49,355 bases of DNA, taken from Anaerohalosphaeraceae bacterium (GTDB lineage: Bacteria > Planctomycetota > Phycisphaerae > Sedimentisphaerales > Anaerohalosphaeraceae). This document shows, in pieces, positions 24,606-34,117 of the stretch. The notes under the pieces are model-generated. The model was not told the DNA's origin. It worked only from the letters and a program-made list of their open reading frames with translations, and did not search any database. A program made the position numbers and the translations under genes. The DNA lies in the NCBI GenBank assembly GCA_037479115.1, contig JBBFLK010000024.1:1-49355 (forward strand). The letters are read 5' to 3'. Numbering within the stretch: position 1 is the stretch's first letter; the number at the start of each line of letters is the position of its first letter.

Positions 24606-25715
24606 ATGGCCAAAAAACGCACCTCCATCCCGACGGTCCGCGAGATAGCCAGCCACTGCGGAGTCAGCAACGCCACTGTCAGCCGGGTTCTGAACGGCAA
24701 CTATTCCAACGGATTTTCCGTCCGTGAGGAAGTGCGCCAGCTGATTACCCAGATGGCCGAGGAGCTGGGATATCGGCCCAATCTGGCAGCCAAGAATCTG
24801 GTCAAGCGTCAAACCAAAATCATCAGCATCATCGGCTACAATACGGTATTCGGCTGGCCGAGCAATATTTACCAGCTGACAACGGAAGAAGCCGTCCGGA
24901 TGCTTCAGGACCACCAGTACGATGTGTGCTCGACGGCCCCGAACCTGCTGCGGGACGACACGGAACTGCCCCCCTGGCGGGTGGACGGGATTATTGTGAT
25001 TCAGGAATGCTCCCCCCGCACCATCGAGGAGATGGAAAAAATCCGCCTGCCGTATGTGGTCATCAACGGCCCGCGCGGCTCGCTGGGTTCCTCCGTGATT
25101 CCGGATGACCCCGAAGCCACCCGGGAGGCGATTCGGTACCTGTACGAACTGGGACATCGGCGGATTGCCTACGCCGGACCGACCCCGCAGCACCGCAGAC
25201 ATTTCAGCATCGAAGAACGTCATCGTACCTATCTGGAGGAGCTCAGGCAGCGCAAGCTGGTCTGCATCAGCGGACATGATAAAGTGTTCGAGGACGGCGT
25301 GGCATTTCTCAAGCGGGCCGTACTGGAGGAAAAAGCAACGGCGATTCTGGCCTATGACCATGTGGTCGCCCTGAAGATTCTGCACGATGCGCCGACGCTG
25401 AATATCACCATTCCGGACCATGTCAGTCTGATGTGCTTCAATGATGAATACCTGTGCGATATCGTCAAGCCGGCCCTGACCACCATCGGCGCGCCGTCGC
25501 GAGAGATGGGCAAACTGGCGGCTCAGCTGCTGCTGCGTCAGATTGAGCTGCCGCCGGAGGAACGGAGCGGACAGACCGTCAAGCTCCAGCAGCATCTGAT
25601 TATCCGTTCTTCGACCGGCCGTCCTTTCGGGTTTAAGGCATCCGAAGAAGTCAGCGGCACTGGCAGACGGCTGAGCGGCTACGATGAGGAAGTGCTGCCG
25701 GCACAGCGACAGTAA
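24606..25715 (+). CDS. LacI/GalR-family transcriptional regulator
   Basis: A 369-aa regulator. N-terminal helix-turn-helix (about residues 9-31: TVREIASHCGVSNATVSRVL) and hinge (YRPNLAAKNLVKRQT), then a periplasmic-binding-protein-like sugar domain (ISIIGYNTVF, VDGIIVIQE, LGHRRIAYAGP) to about 345 and an unusual polar tail. Two perfect operators lie in its own leader and a third on the GH30 promoter, so it probably represses itself and xylan genes. The inducer is unknown; a xylo- or aldouronic oligosaccharide is a fair guess from context. AGGGA lies about ten nt before the ATG. The surface-protein genes follow on the same strand. Confidence 0.92.
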   Translation: MAKKRTSIPTVREIASHCGVSNATVSRVLNGNYSNGFSVREEVRQLITQMAEELGYRPNLAAKNLVKRQTKIISIIGYNTVFGWPSNIYQLTTEEAVRMLQDHQYDVCSTAPNLLRDDTELPPWRVDGIIVIQECSPRTIEEMEKIRLPYVVINGPRGSLGSSVIPDDPEATREAIRYLYELGHRRIAYAGPTPQHRRHFSIEERHRTYLEELRQRKLVCISGHDKVFEDGVAFLKRAVLEEKATAILAYDHVVALKILHDAPTLNITIPDHVSLMCFNDEYLCDIVKPALTTIGAPSREMGKLAAQLLLRQIELPPEERSGQTVKLQQHLIIRSSTGRPFGFKASEEVSGTGRRLSGYDEEVLPAQRQ

Positions 25716-25845
25716 CCCTGTGCCGTTGCAATACGAATCTTAGGGTCTGCGGAATATGGAAGACCTTTGCAGGGAAGCAGGGGCGGAAGACGGGTGACAG
25801 GGAAGAAAACGGGAAGAAAAGAGACAACAAAACTGGAGGCATTTT

Positions 25846-27051
25846 ATGAAGAAGAAGAGAAGAGACTGTATCTTGTTCCTCTTGTGTCTGGTCCTGTCGG
25901 GGGCGGCCGGGGCGATTGAAATGATCAACATTGACATCAACAATTACAACAACGACACCGCCTACTCAGGCGCCGGCGCCTTCCCGGGCCGGACGGACTG
26001 GATTGTCTTCTACGGCGGCTGGGGCGTCGCGGTCGGCTCGCAGCGCTCGGCAGACCTCGTCAATCAGGGAGCCGGAAGAGCCCCGAGCACCTATGCCGCC
26101 CAGGTCTGGATTGGTGACGACGGACTGGGCCACGGCTACATCGGCTCCGGCGGAACCCTTCTGGAAGACGGATTTGTCAACAACAACCCGCGTGCTTCCG
26201 GCGCCACCCTCAAGGACCCGAACCTGGCTTTTATGGGACAAGGGGCTTACGGCGGCAATTTTGATGTGTACGTGTACGGACGCGAGGCCGGCGAGTTTAT
26301 GATTGCCGACGGAAATGATGTCCTGGCCCGCCAGACCATCACCGGCGGACCGGCCCCGTTTGCTGAAGGGGTCAACTACGTCGTCTTTGAAAACGTGCCG
26401 CTGGGCAATCCGAATATGATTCGCCTGTATTATACCAATCAAATCAACGGCCTTCAGCTGGTCAGCCGCAAAAGGCCGTTTACCGTCATCCCGTCCAGCG
26501 ACCCCAATGACAACTGGATTGACGCCCGCAACTATGATGTAGCCCGCGACACAAATGCCCGGGAGGGTGAAATGAACATCTACGGGCCGGATTTGGGCTC
26601 CTATGTGCACTATCTGGATACGGGCGAGTACATGATTTATGACATCTATGTCAGTCCGCAGGCTCAGGGTCTGTACAATCTGTCGGCCGACTTTGTGACG
26701 AACTGGGGAGCCGCCGGCCTTCAGATGTATCTGAACGATGCTTTGCTGGGCACGCTGACCCAGGTTCAATACCAGGGCGACAACAGTGTTTACCCCTCTC
26801 TGGAAACGCTGCCGGTCAATTTGTTCGCCGGCACGCACCAGCTGAAATGGATGAATACGCAAAACTATTTTGACGTAGTTCGGCTCCGCCTGACCTATGT
26901 AGGGCCCATCACGCTGGCCACCTGCGAGGACGTGTATCTGTACAAGATGCAGCCGGCGGGTGATGTCAACCGGGACTGCCGGGTGGACCTGACCGACCTG
27001 GCGGCCGTCGCGGCCGACTGGCTGAGGGATTACAATCCGCGGCCTCAGTAA
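25846..27051 (+). CDS. Secreted protein with dockerin-like C-terminal Ca-loop
   Basis: A 401-aa exported protein. Signal peptide about 1-24 (ILFLLCLVLSGAAGA). Two beta-rich modules follow: about 25-205, not recognised, and about 215-345, which looks like a CBM6-type jelly roll (YVHYLDTGEYMIYDIYVSPQ and the closing FDVVRLRLTYVG). The end carries one dockerin-like calcium loop, DVNRDCRVDLTDLAAVA, preceded 17 residues earlier by another Cys. Planctomycetes use such tails on many surface enzymes, but no cohesin is encoded here. GGAGG lies nine nt before the ATG. First gene after lacI; probable carbohydrate-binding surface component (inference). Confidence 0.75.
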   Translation: MKKKRRDCILFLLCLVLSGAAGAIEMINIDINNYNNDTAYSGAGAFPGRTDWIVFYGGWGVAVGSQRSADLVNQGAGRAPSTYAAQVWIGDDGLGHGYIGSGGTLLEDGFVNNNPRASGATLKDPNLAFMGQGAYGGNFDVYVYGREAGEFMIADGNDVLARQTITGGPAPFAEGVNYVVFENVPLGNPNMIRLYYTNQINGLQLVSRKRPFTVIPSSDPNDNWIDARNYDVARDTNAREGEMNIYGPDLGSYVHYLDTGEYMIYDIYVSPQAQGLYNLSADFVTNWGAAGLQMYLNDALLGTLTQVQYQGDNSVYPSLETLPVNLFAGTHQLKWMNTQNYFDVVRLRLTYVGPITLATCEDVYLYKMQPAGDVNRDCRVDLTDLAAVAADWLRDYNPRPQ

Positions 27052-27105
27052 TTACGGGAACAGTCCAGAAACGATTCATCCATTTGAAAACGAGGAGATG
27101 ATACG

Positions 27106-28641
27106 ATGAGTAAGACAATAAAAACCATTCTGAACGCGTGTATTCCCCTGTTTCTGTTCGCCGCCGGCCTTTCGTATGCGACGACCGTCATCGGCAGCTG
27201 GGAAGGAACGGCAGACGGCTGGATTGACTGGGGCAACAAGGAATCCATTGATTCGACGGCCAATATGCCGTCCAAATACCAATACGCAACGATTGGAGCT
27301 ACCCGAGGCAGCCAGAGTTTAAAAGTCATTCAATCCGGATGGGGACAGAGTCTGGCGATTCAGCTGACTCCTGAGCAGCGAACCGTCTTCATGAACAGCA
27401 CAACCTTTTCGATCGATGTGACGGTTGCTGCCAGCAACGGCCTGATCACTCAGGGATATTCCCAAATCAGCGAAGTCGTGATGAATGCCCCCGGCGCCGG
27501 CTGGACCGTTGTAGCCGGGAACAACCCGGTCAACTTTTACTGGTGGGCAGACGCTCCGCAGCGGACGCAGACCCTGACCATCGAATATTCTGATTTCCGA
27601 AACAGGATTACTACTCCGGACTACATCGAGATTATTTTTGCCCTGAATACCGGCGGCGGGGCTCCGCCGGAGATGTACTTTGACAACGCCCGGCTGACCG
27701 GCTCCACACGGCCTTATCGGGATTTGGTAATGGAGCTGAACCCGAGACTGTATCTGCGATTTGAAGGCCCGACGCTGGCAGACTCATCCACCTTTAACCG
27801 CTGGGTGCAGCAGCGTCCCGGCGCTTCCTTTGTCCAGAAGACCGGAATGGGCAACTGCATGTATTTCGACGGCAGCAGCAACGGCTGTGTCGCCGCTTCC
27901 GTTATCAGCAATCCGAGCTGGGGCGGTGTGTACGGCGACCAGTACGCGTTTGCCAAAGGACAGATTTCGTTTGAATTCTGGGCCAAGATTGAATCCATGT
28001 CTCAGTACGGAATGTTCTTCCAGCAAATCGGCCCCTGGGAACGGGAAGATTTCGCTCCGGGCATGGGGCAGATAGCAGAATCCGCCAATACGCTGGGCAA
28101 TCTTCGAATCCTGAACGGCACAACGGATGCCAATGATTTGGATTTCTGGTATCCGGGTGTGGCCGTACCGACAGACGGACGGTGGCATCACTATGTCGTC
28201 ACTTACCATGAGCAGTACGGCGGCGATCCGGACCTGATGCAGATTCAGCTGTTTGTGGATGGTTCGCTGGCCGGCTCGACCGTTGTCGGGCAGCCCGGAT
28301 TGCCGGCCAAGCTGGGGCCGGAATTGGACCATCTGGTCATCGGCGGAGAAAACAACCGGGGATATGTCTATAACACCTTCAAAGGGTGGATGGACGAGTT
28401 TGCCATATATCCGATTGTGCTGGATGCCGACCGCGTAGCCCTGCACTATGCCCGCGGACGAATGGAAATTGAGCCGCAGAACTGTGAACAGGTCTTTCTG
28501 GTTGGACAGGGTCTGGCGGCGGACTTTAACCGGGACTGCGTGATTGACCTGAATGACCTGGCGTATGTCGTTCAGTCCTGGCTGGTGTGCAATGACCCGG
28601 CGCTCTTCGGCATCGACCCGAAATGCGGACCGACCTGGTAA
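27106..28641 (+). CDS. Secreted LamG-domain protein with dockerin-like tail
   Basis: A 511-aa exported protein. Signal peptide about 1-25; an N-terminal beta-sandwich (about 26-202) clearly homologous to the whole body of the PEP-CTERM protein at 28785 (both share DGWIDWG, RGSQSL or LGSQSL, FYWW, PQRTQTL and LNTGGGAP..MYFDNARL); a LamG/concanavalin-like domain (about 220-440: LYLRFEGP, GRWHHYVVTYHE, WMDEFAIYPIVLD); and a dockerin-like loop DFNRDCVIDLNDLAYVV with an upstream Cys. It lies 54 nt after the previous gene. Likely glycan binding on the cell surface. Confidence 0.8.
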   Translation: MSKTIKTILNACIPLFLFAAGLSYATTVIGSWEGTADGWIDWGNKESIDSTANMPSKYQYATIGATRGSQSLKVIQSGWGQSLAIQLTPEQRTVFMNSTTFSIDVTVAASNGLITQGYSQISEVVMNAPGAGWTVVAGNNPVNFYWWADAPQRTQTLTIEYSDFRNRITTPDYIEIIFALNTGGGAPPEMYFDNARLTGSTRPYRDLVMELNPRLYLRFEGPTLADSSTFNRWVQQRPGASFVQKTGMGNCMYFDGSSNGCVAASVISNPSWGGVYGDQYAFAKGQISFEFWAKIESMSQYGMFFQQIGPWEREDFAPGMGQIAESANTLGNLRILNGTTDANDLDFWYPGVAVPTDGRWHHYVVTYHEQYGGDPDLMQIQLFVDGSLAGSTVVGQPGLPAKLGPELDHLVIGGENNRGYVYNTFKGWMDEFAIYPIVLDADRVALHYARGRMEIEPQNCEQVFLVGQGLAADFNRDCVIDLNDLAYVVQSWLVCNDPALFGIDPKCGPTW

Positions 28642-28652
28642 CGTGAGCAAAC

Positions 28653-28678
28653 GGGAGCCGGTCTTTTCGCCGGCTCCC
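28653..28678 (+). terminator. Strong hairpin after the LamG gene
   Basis: A 9-bp G/C-rich stem, GGGAGCCGG/CCGGCTCCC, with an 8-nt loop. It is followed only by CTTG, not a T-tract, so it may stabilise the mRNA end rather than terminate. Confidence 0.5.
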
Positions 28679-28691
28679 CTTGAAAAAACGG

Positions 28692-28713
28692 AAAGCGTGT
28701 GAGTGTGTGTGAT
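28692..28713 (+). promoter_or_regulatory. GTGTG-rich leader motif shared by two PEP-CTERM genes
   Basis: AAAGCGTGTGA followed by GTGTG repeats and GAT. Nearly the same string lies at 45173-45200 before the other PEP-CTERM gene. Here it is 93 nt before the start codon. The role is unknown. Confidence 0.4.
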
Positions 28714-28784
28714 TTGTACAACCGAGCCCTGAGGCGCAGGGCAAAAGAGAATGAGAACAAGAAACTGTTTTTGGAGGAAGGAAA

Positions 28785-29435
28785 ATGAACAAGTGGATTG
28801 CCTTGGTTTTAGTGGGACTGATGCTCGGTGTTCAGGCCCCGGCTCTGGTTATCGGCAACTGGGAAGCTATGCCCAATTCCGGAGACGGGTGGATTGACTG
28901 GGGTCAGGGACAGGTTCCGATTGAGACCCTGCCGGCTAAATACAGCGTGGGAACCGTCGGGGTCACGCTGGGCAGCCAGAGTCTCCGCGTGGACCAGTCG
29001 GGCTGGGCTCAGGCGCTGGCCATCAAGCTGGATGCGGCTCAGCGGGCGGCCTTCATGAGCAGCTCCATTTTTGAGATTGATGTGAGTGTGCGGGCCAATG
29101 ACGGTTCGATTTCCGGCGGATACAGCCAGATTTACATGGTGTATATGAATGCCCAGGGTGCCGGCTGGCAGGCGGTAACTGATACGGTACCGCTGAATTT
29201 TTACTGGTGGCCGGGCTCGCCGCAGCGGACCCAGACGCTCAGCGTGGATTACAGCGCGTATCGGGCTCAGGTTACGCCGAATCCCGGCTGGGTTGAAATC
29301 ATTCTGGCGCTGAATACCGGCGGCGGCGCTCCGACGGATATGTACTTTGACAACGCCCGTCTGCTGGTTCCGGAACCGGCCACGCTGGCTCTGCTGGCAG
29401 CGGGTGCCCTGCTGAGCATCCGGAAACGGAAATAA
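28785..29435 (+). CDS. PEP-CTERM sorted surface protein
   Basis: A 216-aa exported protein. Signal peptide about 1-21, one beta-sandwich domain (about 22-190) homologous to the N-terminal domain of the LamG protein just upstream, then a PEP-CTERM tail: VPEPATLALLAAG, a hydrophobic stretch and a basic end RKRK. PEP-CTERM proteins are cut and attached by an exosortase, which must be encoded elsewhere. GGAGGAAGG lies just before the ATG. It looks like a short, surface-anchored version of its neighbour. Confidence 0.88.
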   Translation: MNKWIALVLVGLMLGVQAPALVIGNWEAMPNSGDGWIDWGQGQVPIETLPAKYSVGTVGVTLGSQSLRVDQSGWAQALAIKLDAAQRAAFMSSSIFEIDVSVRANDGSISGGYSQIYMVYMNAQGAGWQAVTDTVPLNFYWWPGSPQRTQTLSVDYSAYRAQVTPNPGWVEIILALNTGGGAPTDMYFDNARLLVPEPATLALLAAGALLSIRKRK

Positions 29436-29457
29436 GCAGGTCAGGAATTGAAACAGA

Positions 29458-29501
29458 ACGGCGGCCCGGAGCAGCGGGAGGGCCGAATTCCGGGCCGCCG
29501 T
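29458..29501 (+). terminator. Strong 12-bp hairpin after the PEP-CTERM gene
   Basis: ACGGCGGCCCGG (29458-29469) pairs perfectly with its complement at 29490-29501 around a 20-nt loop. There is no T-tract, so it may be an mRNA-stabilising or Rho-assisted end. Confidence 0.5.
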
Positions 29502-29601
29502 CTTGAAATCAGGAAAATGCAGGTCCGCTCGAAGGACCTGAACGGCCATAGGGTGCCGAAACCAAAGAGAAGAGACGCAAGAAGAGAAGAGAGAGCGGAT
29601 T

Positions 29602-30405
29602 ATGAAGACAAAAAAGGCCTTTACATTAATTGAACTGCTGGTGGTCATTGCCATCATCGGGCTGCTGCTGGCTATCGTGATGCCTGCCCTCCGGCGTGCC
29701 AAAGAGATGGGGATGCGCATCCTGTGCACCAACAACCTCAAATCCATTGGGACGGCCAATCAGGTCTATGCGAACGAATACAAGGGTGCGTATGTCCCCC
29801 TGTGCTACCGAACCGCTTCCAGCAGCTGGCGTGTGGACTGGATTCGCAATGAGGCTTTTCGCGCCATTCTGGACATCGAAAGCCTGCGAAGCAGCGAAGA
29901 GCCCCGCTACTACGGCATTCCGAGAAAACTGATGTGCCCGGCGGATAAAATCAGCAAAGACATCCGCAATGTCAGCACCCAGGGGGTATTGACCAGCTAC
30001 GCCATGAACTCGACCGAATGGGGCGGTTTTGATTACATCAACAATCTGACGTTCAACTCGTATATGGGCCATACCCTTCGAACGATGACTCTGCCGGCGG
30101 AACGAATGGCGTTTGTCGATGGAATAGACTGGTGGACCCACTGGTATTCCGCAGACCCTGCCAGAGGGTGGAATTTGGCCGGTCAGTTGTCCATTGAGGA
30201 ATACAAGAGCCAATACAATCTGCATGGACCGGTGATTTACCGACACAGCGAAGGGGCCAACGTGGCCTTTTACGACGGCCATGCCGCATTCTTCCGGAAG
30301 GATGATTTGTTTGTTCGCGCCGATTACGAGAAAAAGCCCCAGCGCCCGGGTATGTGGGTGATGAATCTGCAGATGTTTTATGAACGCCACCACGGGTCGA
30401 AGTAA
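29602..30405 (+). CDS. Type IV prepilin/pseudopilin-like protein (N-methylation motif, H-x-DG tail)
   Basis: A 267-aa protein with the prepilin motif FTLIELLVVIAIIGLLLAIV at residues 7-26: basic leader MKTKKA, then the methylated Phe and Glu5. The C-terminal half has AEGANVAF-type HSEGANVAFYDGHAAFF, the tail seen in the very large planctomycete DUF1559-like pseudopilin families. These may assemble or display proteins at the cell surface; the function is not known. Two Cys (MRILCTNN and KLMCPAD) are typical. The ribosome-binding site is weak (AGAGAG). It sits between the PEP-CTERM gene and the xylan cluster. Confidence 0.85.
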   Translation: MKTKKAFTLIELLVVIAIIGLLLAIVMPALRRAKEMGMRILCTNNLKSIGTANQVYANEYKGAYVPLCYRTASSSWRVDWIRNEAFRAILDIESLRSSEEPRYYGIPRKLMCPADKISKDIRNVSTQGVLTSYAMNSTEWGGFDYINNLTFNSYMGHTLRTMTLPAERMAFVDGIDWWTHWYSADPARGWNLAGQLSIEEYKSQYNLHGPVIYRHSEGANVAFYDGHAAFFRKDDLFVRADYEKKPQRPGMWVMNLQMFYERHHGSK

Positions 30406-30487
30406 GCCGACCGACAAACCGGTCTTTTAAGGAAAGGCCTGTTTCGACGGCTGCGTCTCTTCGACGGTATCCTATGGCGAAATGCTG

Positions 30488-30517
30488 AGGGCCTGTGAAA
30501 AACAGGCCCTTTTTTTT
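30488..30517 (+). terminator. Intrinsic terminator 22 nt before the GH67 start codon
   Basis: AGGGCCTGT (30488-30496) pairs with ACAGGCCCT (30502-30510), with a 5-nt loop, followed by eight Ts. The GH67 ribosome-binding site begins at 30524, so no promoter fits between. An upstream copy of the left arm, GGCCTGTTT at 30436-30444, can pair with 30500-30508 instead, and TTCGACGG is repeated at 30443 and 30460. It either ends the prepilin transcript or acts as a GH67 attenuator. Confidence 0.85.
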
Positions 30518-30539
30518 AAAATTGGGAGATTGAAAAAAG

Positions 30540-32645
30540 ATGCGAAGAGGAAAACGGACGTTTTGGCTTGCGGTTATCGGATGGATACTGACGGGCTCCT
30601 GCGCCCGGGCGGAGGACGGCAGCCGACTGTGGCTGCGGTATGACCTGCTCGAAGAGCCGCTGCGGCATTCTTATCAGGAACGGATTCGGGAGCTGGTCAT
30701 CCCTTCATCGGAAGCATTTGCGGTTGTGCGGGAGGAGCTGCTGGAGGGGCTGACGGGTCTGCTGGGGCAAGTTCCAGCCGTCAGAGAATCCGTTTCACAA
30801 AACGGGGCTGTTTGGGTGGGGACGGCGCAAACCCTTCGGACGGACGCCTGTCCTGTCGATTTGTCCGAACTGAAGGAACTGGGCGAGGAAGGATTTCTTA
30901 TCCGCTCCGTCAAAATAAACTCCAAGGATGTCGTCATTATTGCAGGCCAAACGGAACGAGGCGCTTTGTACGGCACCTTCTGTTTCCTCCGACTTCTGCA
31001 GACCGGCCGGCCGATTGACAATCTGGCTATCCGGGAAAAACCGCGGATTGCCCGCCGCCTCCTGAATCACTGGGACAACCTGGACGGCAGTGTCGAGCGC
31101 GGCTACGCCGGACGCTCTATCTGGAAATGGCAGGACCTTCCGGAACGGATAGACCCCCGCTATAAGGTCTATGCCAGAGCCAACGCCTCTCTCGGCATCA
31201 ACGGAACCGTTCTGAACAACGTGAACGCTCAGCCCCAGATTCTGACAGCCGAGTATCTGAAGAAGACGGCGGCGATTGCGCAGGTGCTCCGTCCGTACGG
31301 CATTCGTGTGTATCTGAGCATCAAGTTTACGGCCCCGATGGAAATCGGCGGCCTTTCGACCTGCGACCCGCTGGAACCGGCTGTGCGGGACTGGTGGAAG
31401 GAAAAAGCCAAAGAAATCTATGCCCTGATTCCGGACTTTGGAGGATTTCTGGTCAAGGCGTATTCAGAAGGACAGCCCGGACCGCAGATGTACGGGCGAA
31501 CCCATGCGGACGGTGCCAATCTGCTTGCGGAGGCGCTGGCACCGTTCCATGGGATTGTCATGTGGCGGTCGTTTGTATATGACCTGACCATTGATGAAGA
31601 CCGAGCCAAATGCGCCTACCTGGAATTTGTACCGCTGGACGGGAAATTCGCTCCGAATGTACTGGTCCAGACCAAAAACGGCCCCGTGGATTTCCAGCCG
31701 CGCGAGCCGATTAATCCGCTCTTTGGAGCAATGCCGAAAACGCCGCTGGTGCTTGAACTTCAGATTACGCAGGAATACACAGGCCAGGCCAAACATCTGG
31801 TGTATCTGGGGCCGCAGTGGAAAGAGGTTCTGGAGGCCGACACCTACGCCTACGGCCCCGGAACCACGGTCGCCAGGATTGTGGACGGCTCGGCGGAGGG
31901 GCATACGCTCAGCGGAATCGCCGGGGTGTCGGGCATTGGGACGGATGCCAACTGGACGGGACATCCCTTCTCGCAGGCCAACTGGTATGCGTTCGGCCGG
32001 CTGGCCTGGGATTATACACTCTCGGCGGACGCCATCGCCCGGGAGTGGATTCAGATGACCCTCACACGCGACCCGAAGACACTCAACGTCATTGCTGAAA
32101 TGATGGCGGGCTCATGGGAGGCCTGCGTGGATTATATGACGCCGCTCGGCCTGGCTCATCTGATGGCGGAAGGACACCACTACGGGCCGGCGCCGGATTA
32201 TGTCCATCCGGTACGGCATGACTGGAGCTCCACCTATTATCATCGGGCCTCCAAAACCGGAATCGGTTTTGACCGAAGCTCCAAAGGAAGCAATGCCGTC
32301 AGCCAGTATCATCCGCCGCTGCGGGACCTTCTCGATGACCCGAAAACCTGTCCGGAAAAATATCTGCTGTGGTTTCATCATCTGCCGTGGGACTGGCGGA
32401 TGAGCTCCGGACGGACGCTCTGGGAAGAACTGCAGGCCCGCTATCAGCGCGGCGTAGAATATGTGGAAGGGATGCAGCGGACCTGGAAAACACTGGAAGG
32501 CAAAATCGACCGGCCGATTTTTGAGGAAGTCAGCCGCCGGCTGGCCCTGCAGGCGGACAATGCCCGGCAGTGGCGGGATGTCTGCTTAAACTATTTCGGG
32601 CAGTTTGCAGCCGCATCCATTGAAAAAAAGGACGCACAACAGTAA
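30540..32645 (+). CDS. aguA: GH67 alpha-glucuronidase
   Basis: A 701-aa exported enzyme that removes (4-O-methyl)glucuronic acid from the non-reducing xylose of aldouronic acids made by xylanases. Signal peptide about 1-24. N-terminal alpha/beta domain to about 165, then the TIM barrel ([20 protein letters not shown]). Expected catalytic residues: acid Glu310 in [10 protein letters not shown], bases Asp384 in [11 protein letters not shown] and Glu412 in ITQEYTGQ. The C-terminal helical domain is complete. GGGAG lies 11 nt before the ATG. It heads a tight GH67-transporter-GH10 run (gaps of 34 and 25 nt). Family members without signal peptides act inside cells; this one should work in the periplasm or outside. 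Confidence 0.95.
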   Translation: MRRGKRTFWLAVIGWILTGSCARAEDGSRLWLRYDLLEEPLRHSYQERIRELVIPSSEAFAVVREELLEGLTGLLGQVPAVRESVSQNGAVWVGTAQTLRTDACPVDLSELKELGEEGFLIRSVKINSKDVVIIAGQTERGALYGTFCFLRLLQTGRPIDNLAIREKPRIARRLLNHWDNLDGSVERGYAGRSIWKWQDLPERIDPRYKVYARANASLGINGTVLNNVNAQPQILTAEYLKKTAAIAQVLRPYGIRVYLSIKFTAPMEIGGLSTCDPLEPAVRDWWKEKAKEIYALIPDFGGFLVKAYSEGQPGPQMYGRTHADGANLLAEALAPFHGIVMWRSFVYDLTIDEDRAKCAYLEFVPLDGKFAPNVLVQTKNGPVDFQPREPINPLFGAMPKTPLVLELQITQEYTGQAKHLVYLGPQWKEVLEADTYAYGPGTTVARIVDGSAEGHTLSGIAGVSGIGTDANWTGHPFSQANWYAFGRLAWDYTLSADAIAREWIQMTLTRDPKTLNVIAEMMAGSWEACVDYMTPLGLAHLMAEGHHYGPAPDYVHPVRHDWSSTYYHRASKTGIGFDRSSKGSNAVSQYHPPLRDLLDDPKTCPEKYLLWFHHLPWDWRMSSGRTLWEELQARYQRGVEYVEGMQRTWKTLEGKIDRPIFEEVSRRLALQADNARQWRDVCLNYFGQFAAASIEKKDAQQ

Positions 32646-32679
32646 AGTCATAGAGCCGAAAACAGCACAGGAGACTTTT

Positions 32680-34092
32680 ATGGAAAACGGAGTGAAAAAA
32701 CTTTCAATCGGCGAAAAAATCGGCTACGGTCTGGGCGATGCGGCCTCCAATCTTTTTTTCCAGATTTTCATCATTTACCTTTCCTATTTTTACACAGACG
32801 TCTTCGGGATTCCTGCAGCGGCGCTGGGAACCATGATGCTGGTGACTCGAATCTGGGACGCCGTGAATGACCCGATTATGGGGATGATTGCCGACCGGAC
32901 TAATTCGCGATGGGGAAAATTCCGCCCGTGGCTGCTCTGGTGTGCGGTGCCGTTCGGCGTGCTGGGGGTATTGATGTTTACCACGCCGAATCTGGGACCG
33001 ACGGGCAAACTGATTTGGGCGTATGTGACCTATACGGCGATGACGATGATTTATACAGCCATCAATGTGCCGTACTCCGCCCTCATGGGGGTCATCACGC
33101 CGGACTCGATGGACCGCACAGTGGTGTCCTCCTTCCGGTTTGCCCTGGCTTTTGTGGGGACCTTCAGCGTTCAGCTGCTTCTGACAAGGATGGTGCGGTT
33201 CTTCGGCCAAGGCAATGAAACCGTCGGTTGGCAATGGGCGGCGGTCGTTTTCTCCTGCGCAGCCGTCATTTTATTCCTGTTTACCTTCGCCACAACCCGG
33301 GAACGAGTGCAGCCGCCCAAGGGGAAAAATCCGATTCTTCACGATTTAAGAGATTTGTTTACCAATATCCCCTGGCTCCTGATCGGCGGAGCAACCGTCT
33401 TTCAGCTGGCCTTTATCGTCATGCGCGGCAGCTGCATCCCCTACTTTTTCAAATACTATATTCAGGATAGAGAAATCAGTCTGTTCGGGATGACCAAAAC
33501 CATTCCTTATGACGACCTGTTTTCTTACTATCTGATGGCCGGCACAGTATTTACGCTGGCGGGGGCGGTCCTGTCCAAATGGTTCAGCCTGCGGTTGGGC
33601 AAACCCCAGACCTATTTATTCTTTTTAACCCTCTGCGGTCTGTCCACAGCGGCCGTTTATTTTCTGGATCGCGATAACCTCGGGCTGCTGCTGATTCTGC
33701 AGCTGATTGCCTCCTTTTCGGTCGGACCGGTCTCCGTGCTGCAATGGGCGATTTATACAGATACCGCCGATTATTCGGAATGGAAGAACGGCCGGCGTGC
33801 GACGGCTTTGATTATGGCCGCCTCGCTCTTTGCCCTGAAGATGGGGGTGGCTATCGGCGGGGCCCTGCTGGCATGGATTCTGGCGGCTTACGGATACAAC
33901 GCCGAAAATGCGGAGCAGACTCCGACAGCCCTGACAGGCATTCGGATGAGCATGAGTCTGTATCCTTCGGTTTTCGCCTTTCTCGGTGCAGCCCTGATGC
34001 TCTTTTATCCGCTGAGCAATCAACGGATGAAGCAGATAGAAAGCGACCTGATTGCACGTCGAAAAGAATACGAAGGTCAATCAATCCAGTAA
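32680..34092 (+). CDS. GPH-family sugar:cation symporter (MFS)
   Basis: A 470-aa, 12-helix transporter of the glycoside-pentoside-hexuronide family (MelB, XynP/XylP, UidB relatives). The N-terminal signature is GEKIGYGLGDAASNLFF; the loop 2-3 motif is DPIMGMIADRTNSRWGKFRP. It couples sugar uptake to Na+ or H+. Between GH67 and GH10, the likely cargo is xylobiose, xylotriose, xylose or glucuronic acid. AGGAG lies six nt before ATG 32680; the longer open frame starts inside GH67. The overlap-free, close spacing shows a shared transcript. Confidence 0.92.
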   Translation: MENGVKKLSIGEKIGYGLGDAASNLFFQIFIIYLSYFYTDVFGIPAAALGTMMLVTRIWDAVNDPIMGMIADRTNSRWGKFRPWLLWCAVPFGVLGVLMFTTPNLGPTGKLIWAYVTYTAMTMIYTAINVPYSALMGVITPDSMDRTVVSSFRFALAFVGTFSVQLLLTRMVRFFGQGNETVGWQWAAVVFSCAAVILFLFTFATTRERVQPPKGKNPILHDLRDLFTNIPWLLIGGATVFQLAFIVMRGSCIPYFFKYYIQDREISLFGMTKTIPYDDLFSYYLMAGTVFTLAGAVLSKWFSLRLGKPQTYLFFLTLCGLSTAAVYFLDRDNLGLLLILQLIASFSVGPVSVLQWAIYTDTADYSEWKNGRRATALIMAASLFALKMGVAIGGALLAWILAAYGYNAENAEQTPTALTGIRMSMSLYPSVFAFLGAALMLFYPLSNQRMKQIESDLIARRKEYEGQSIQ

Positions 34093-34117
34093 TTTTTGTA
34101 TGGAAAGGAATCAACAG

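Noticed and set aside
29626-30417. Minus-strand frame opposite the prepilin gene
   Set aside because: Shadow frame; the plus strand carries an unmistakable prepilin motif.
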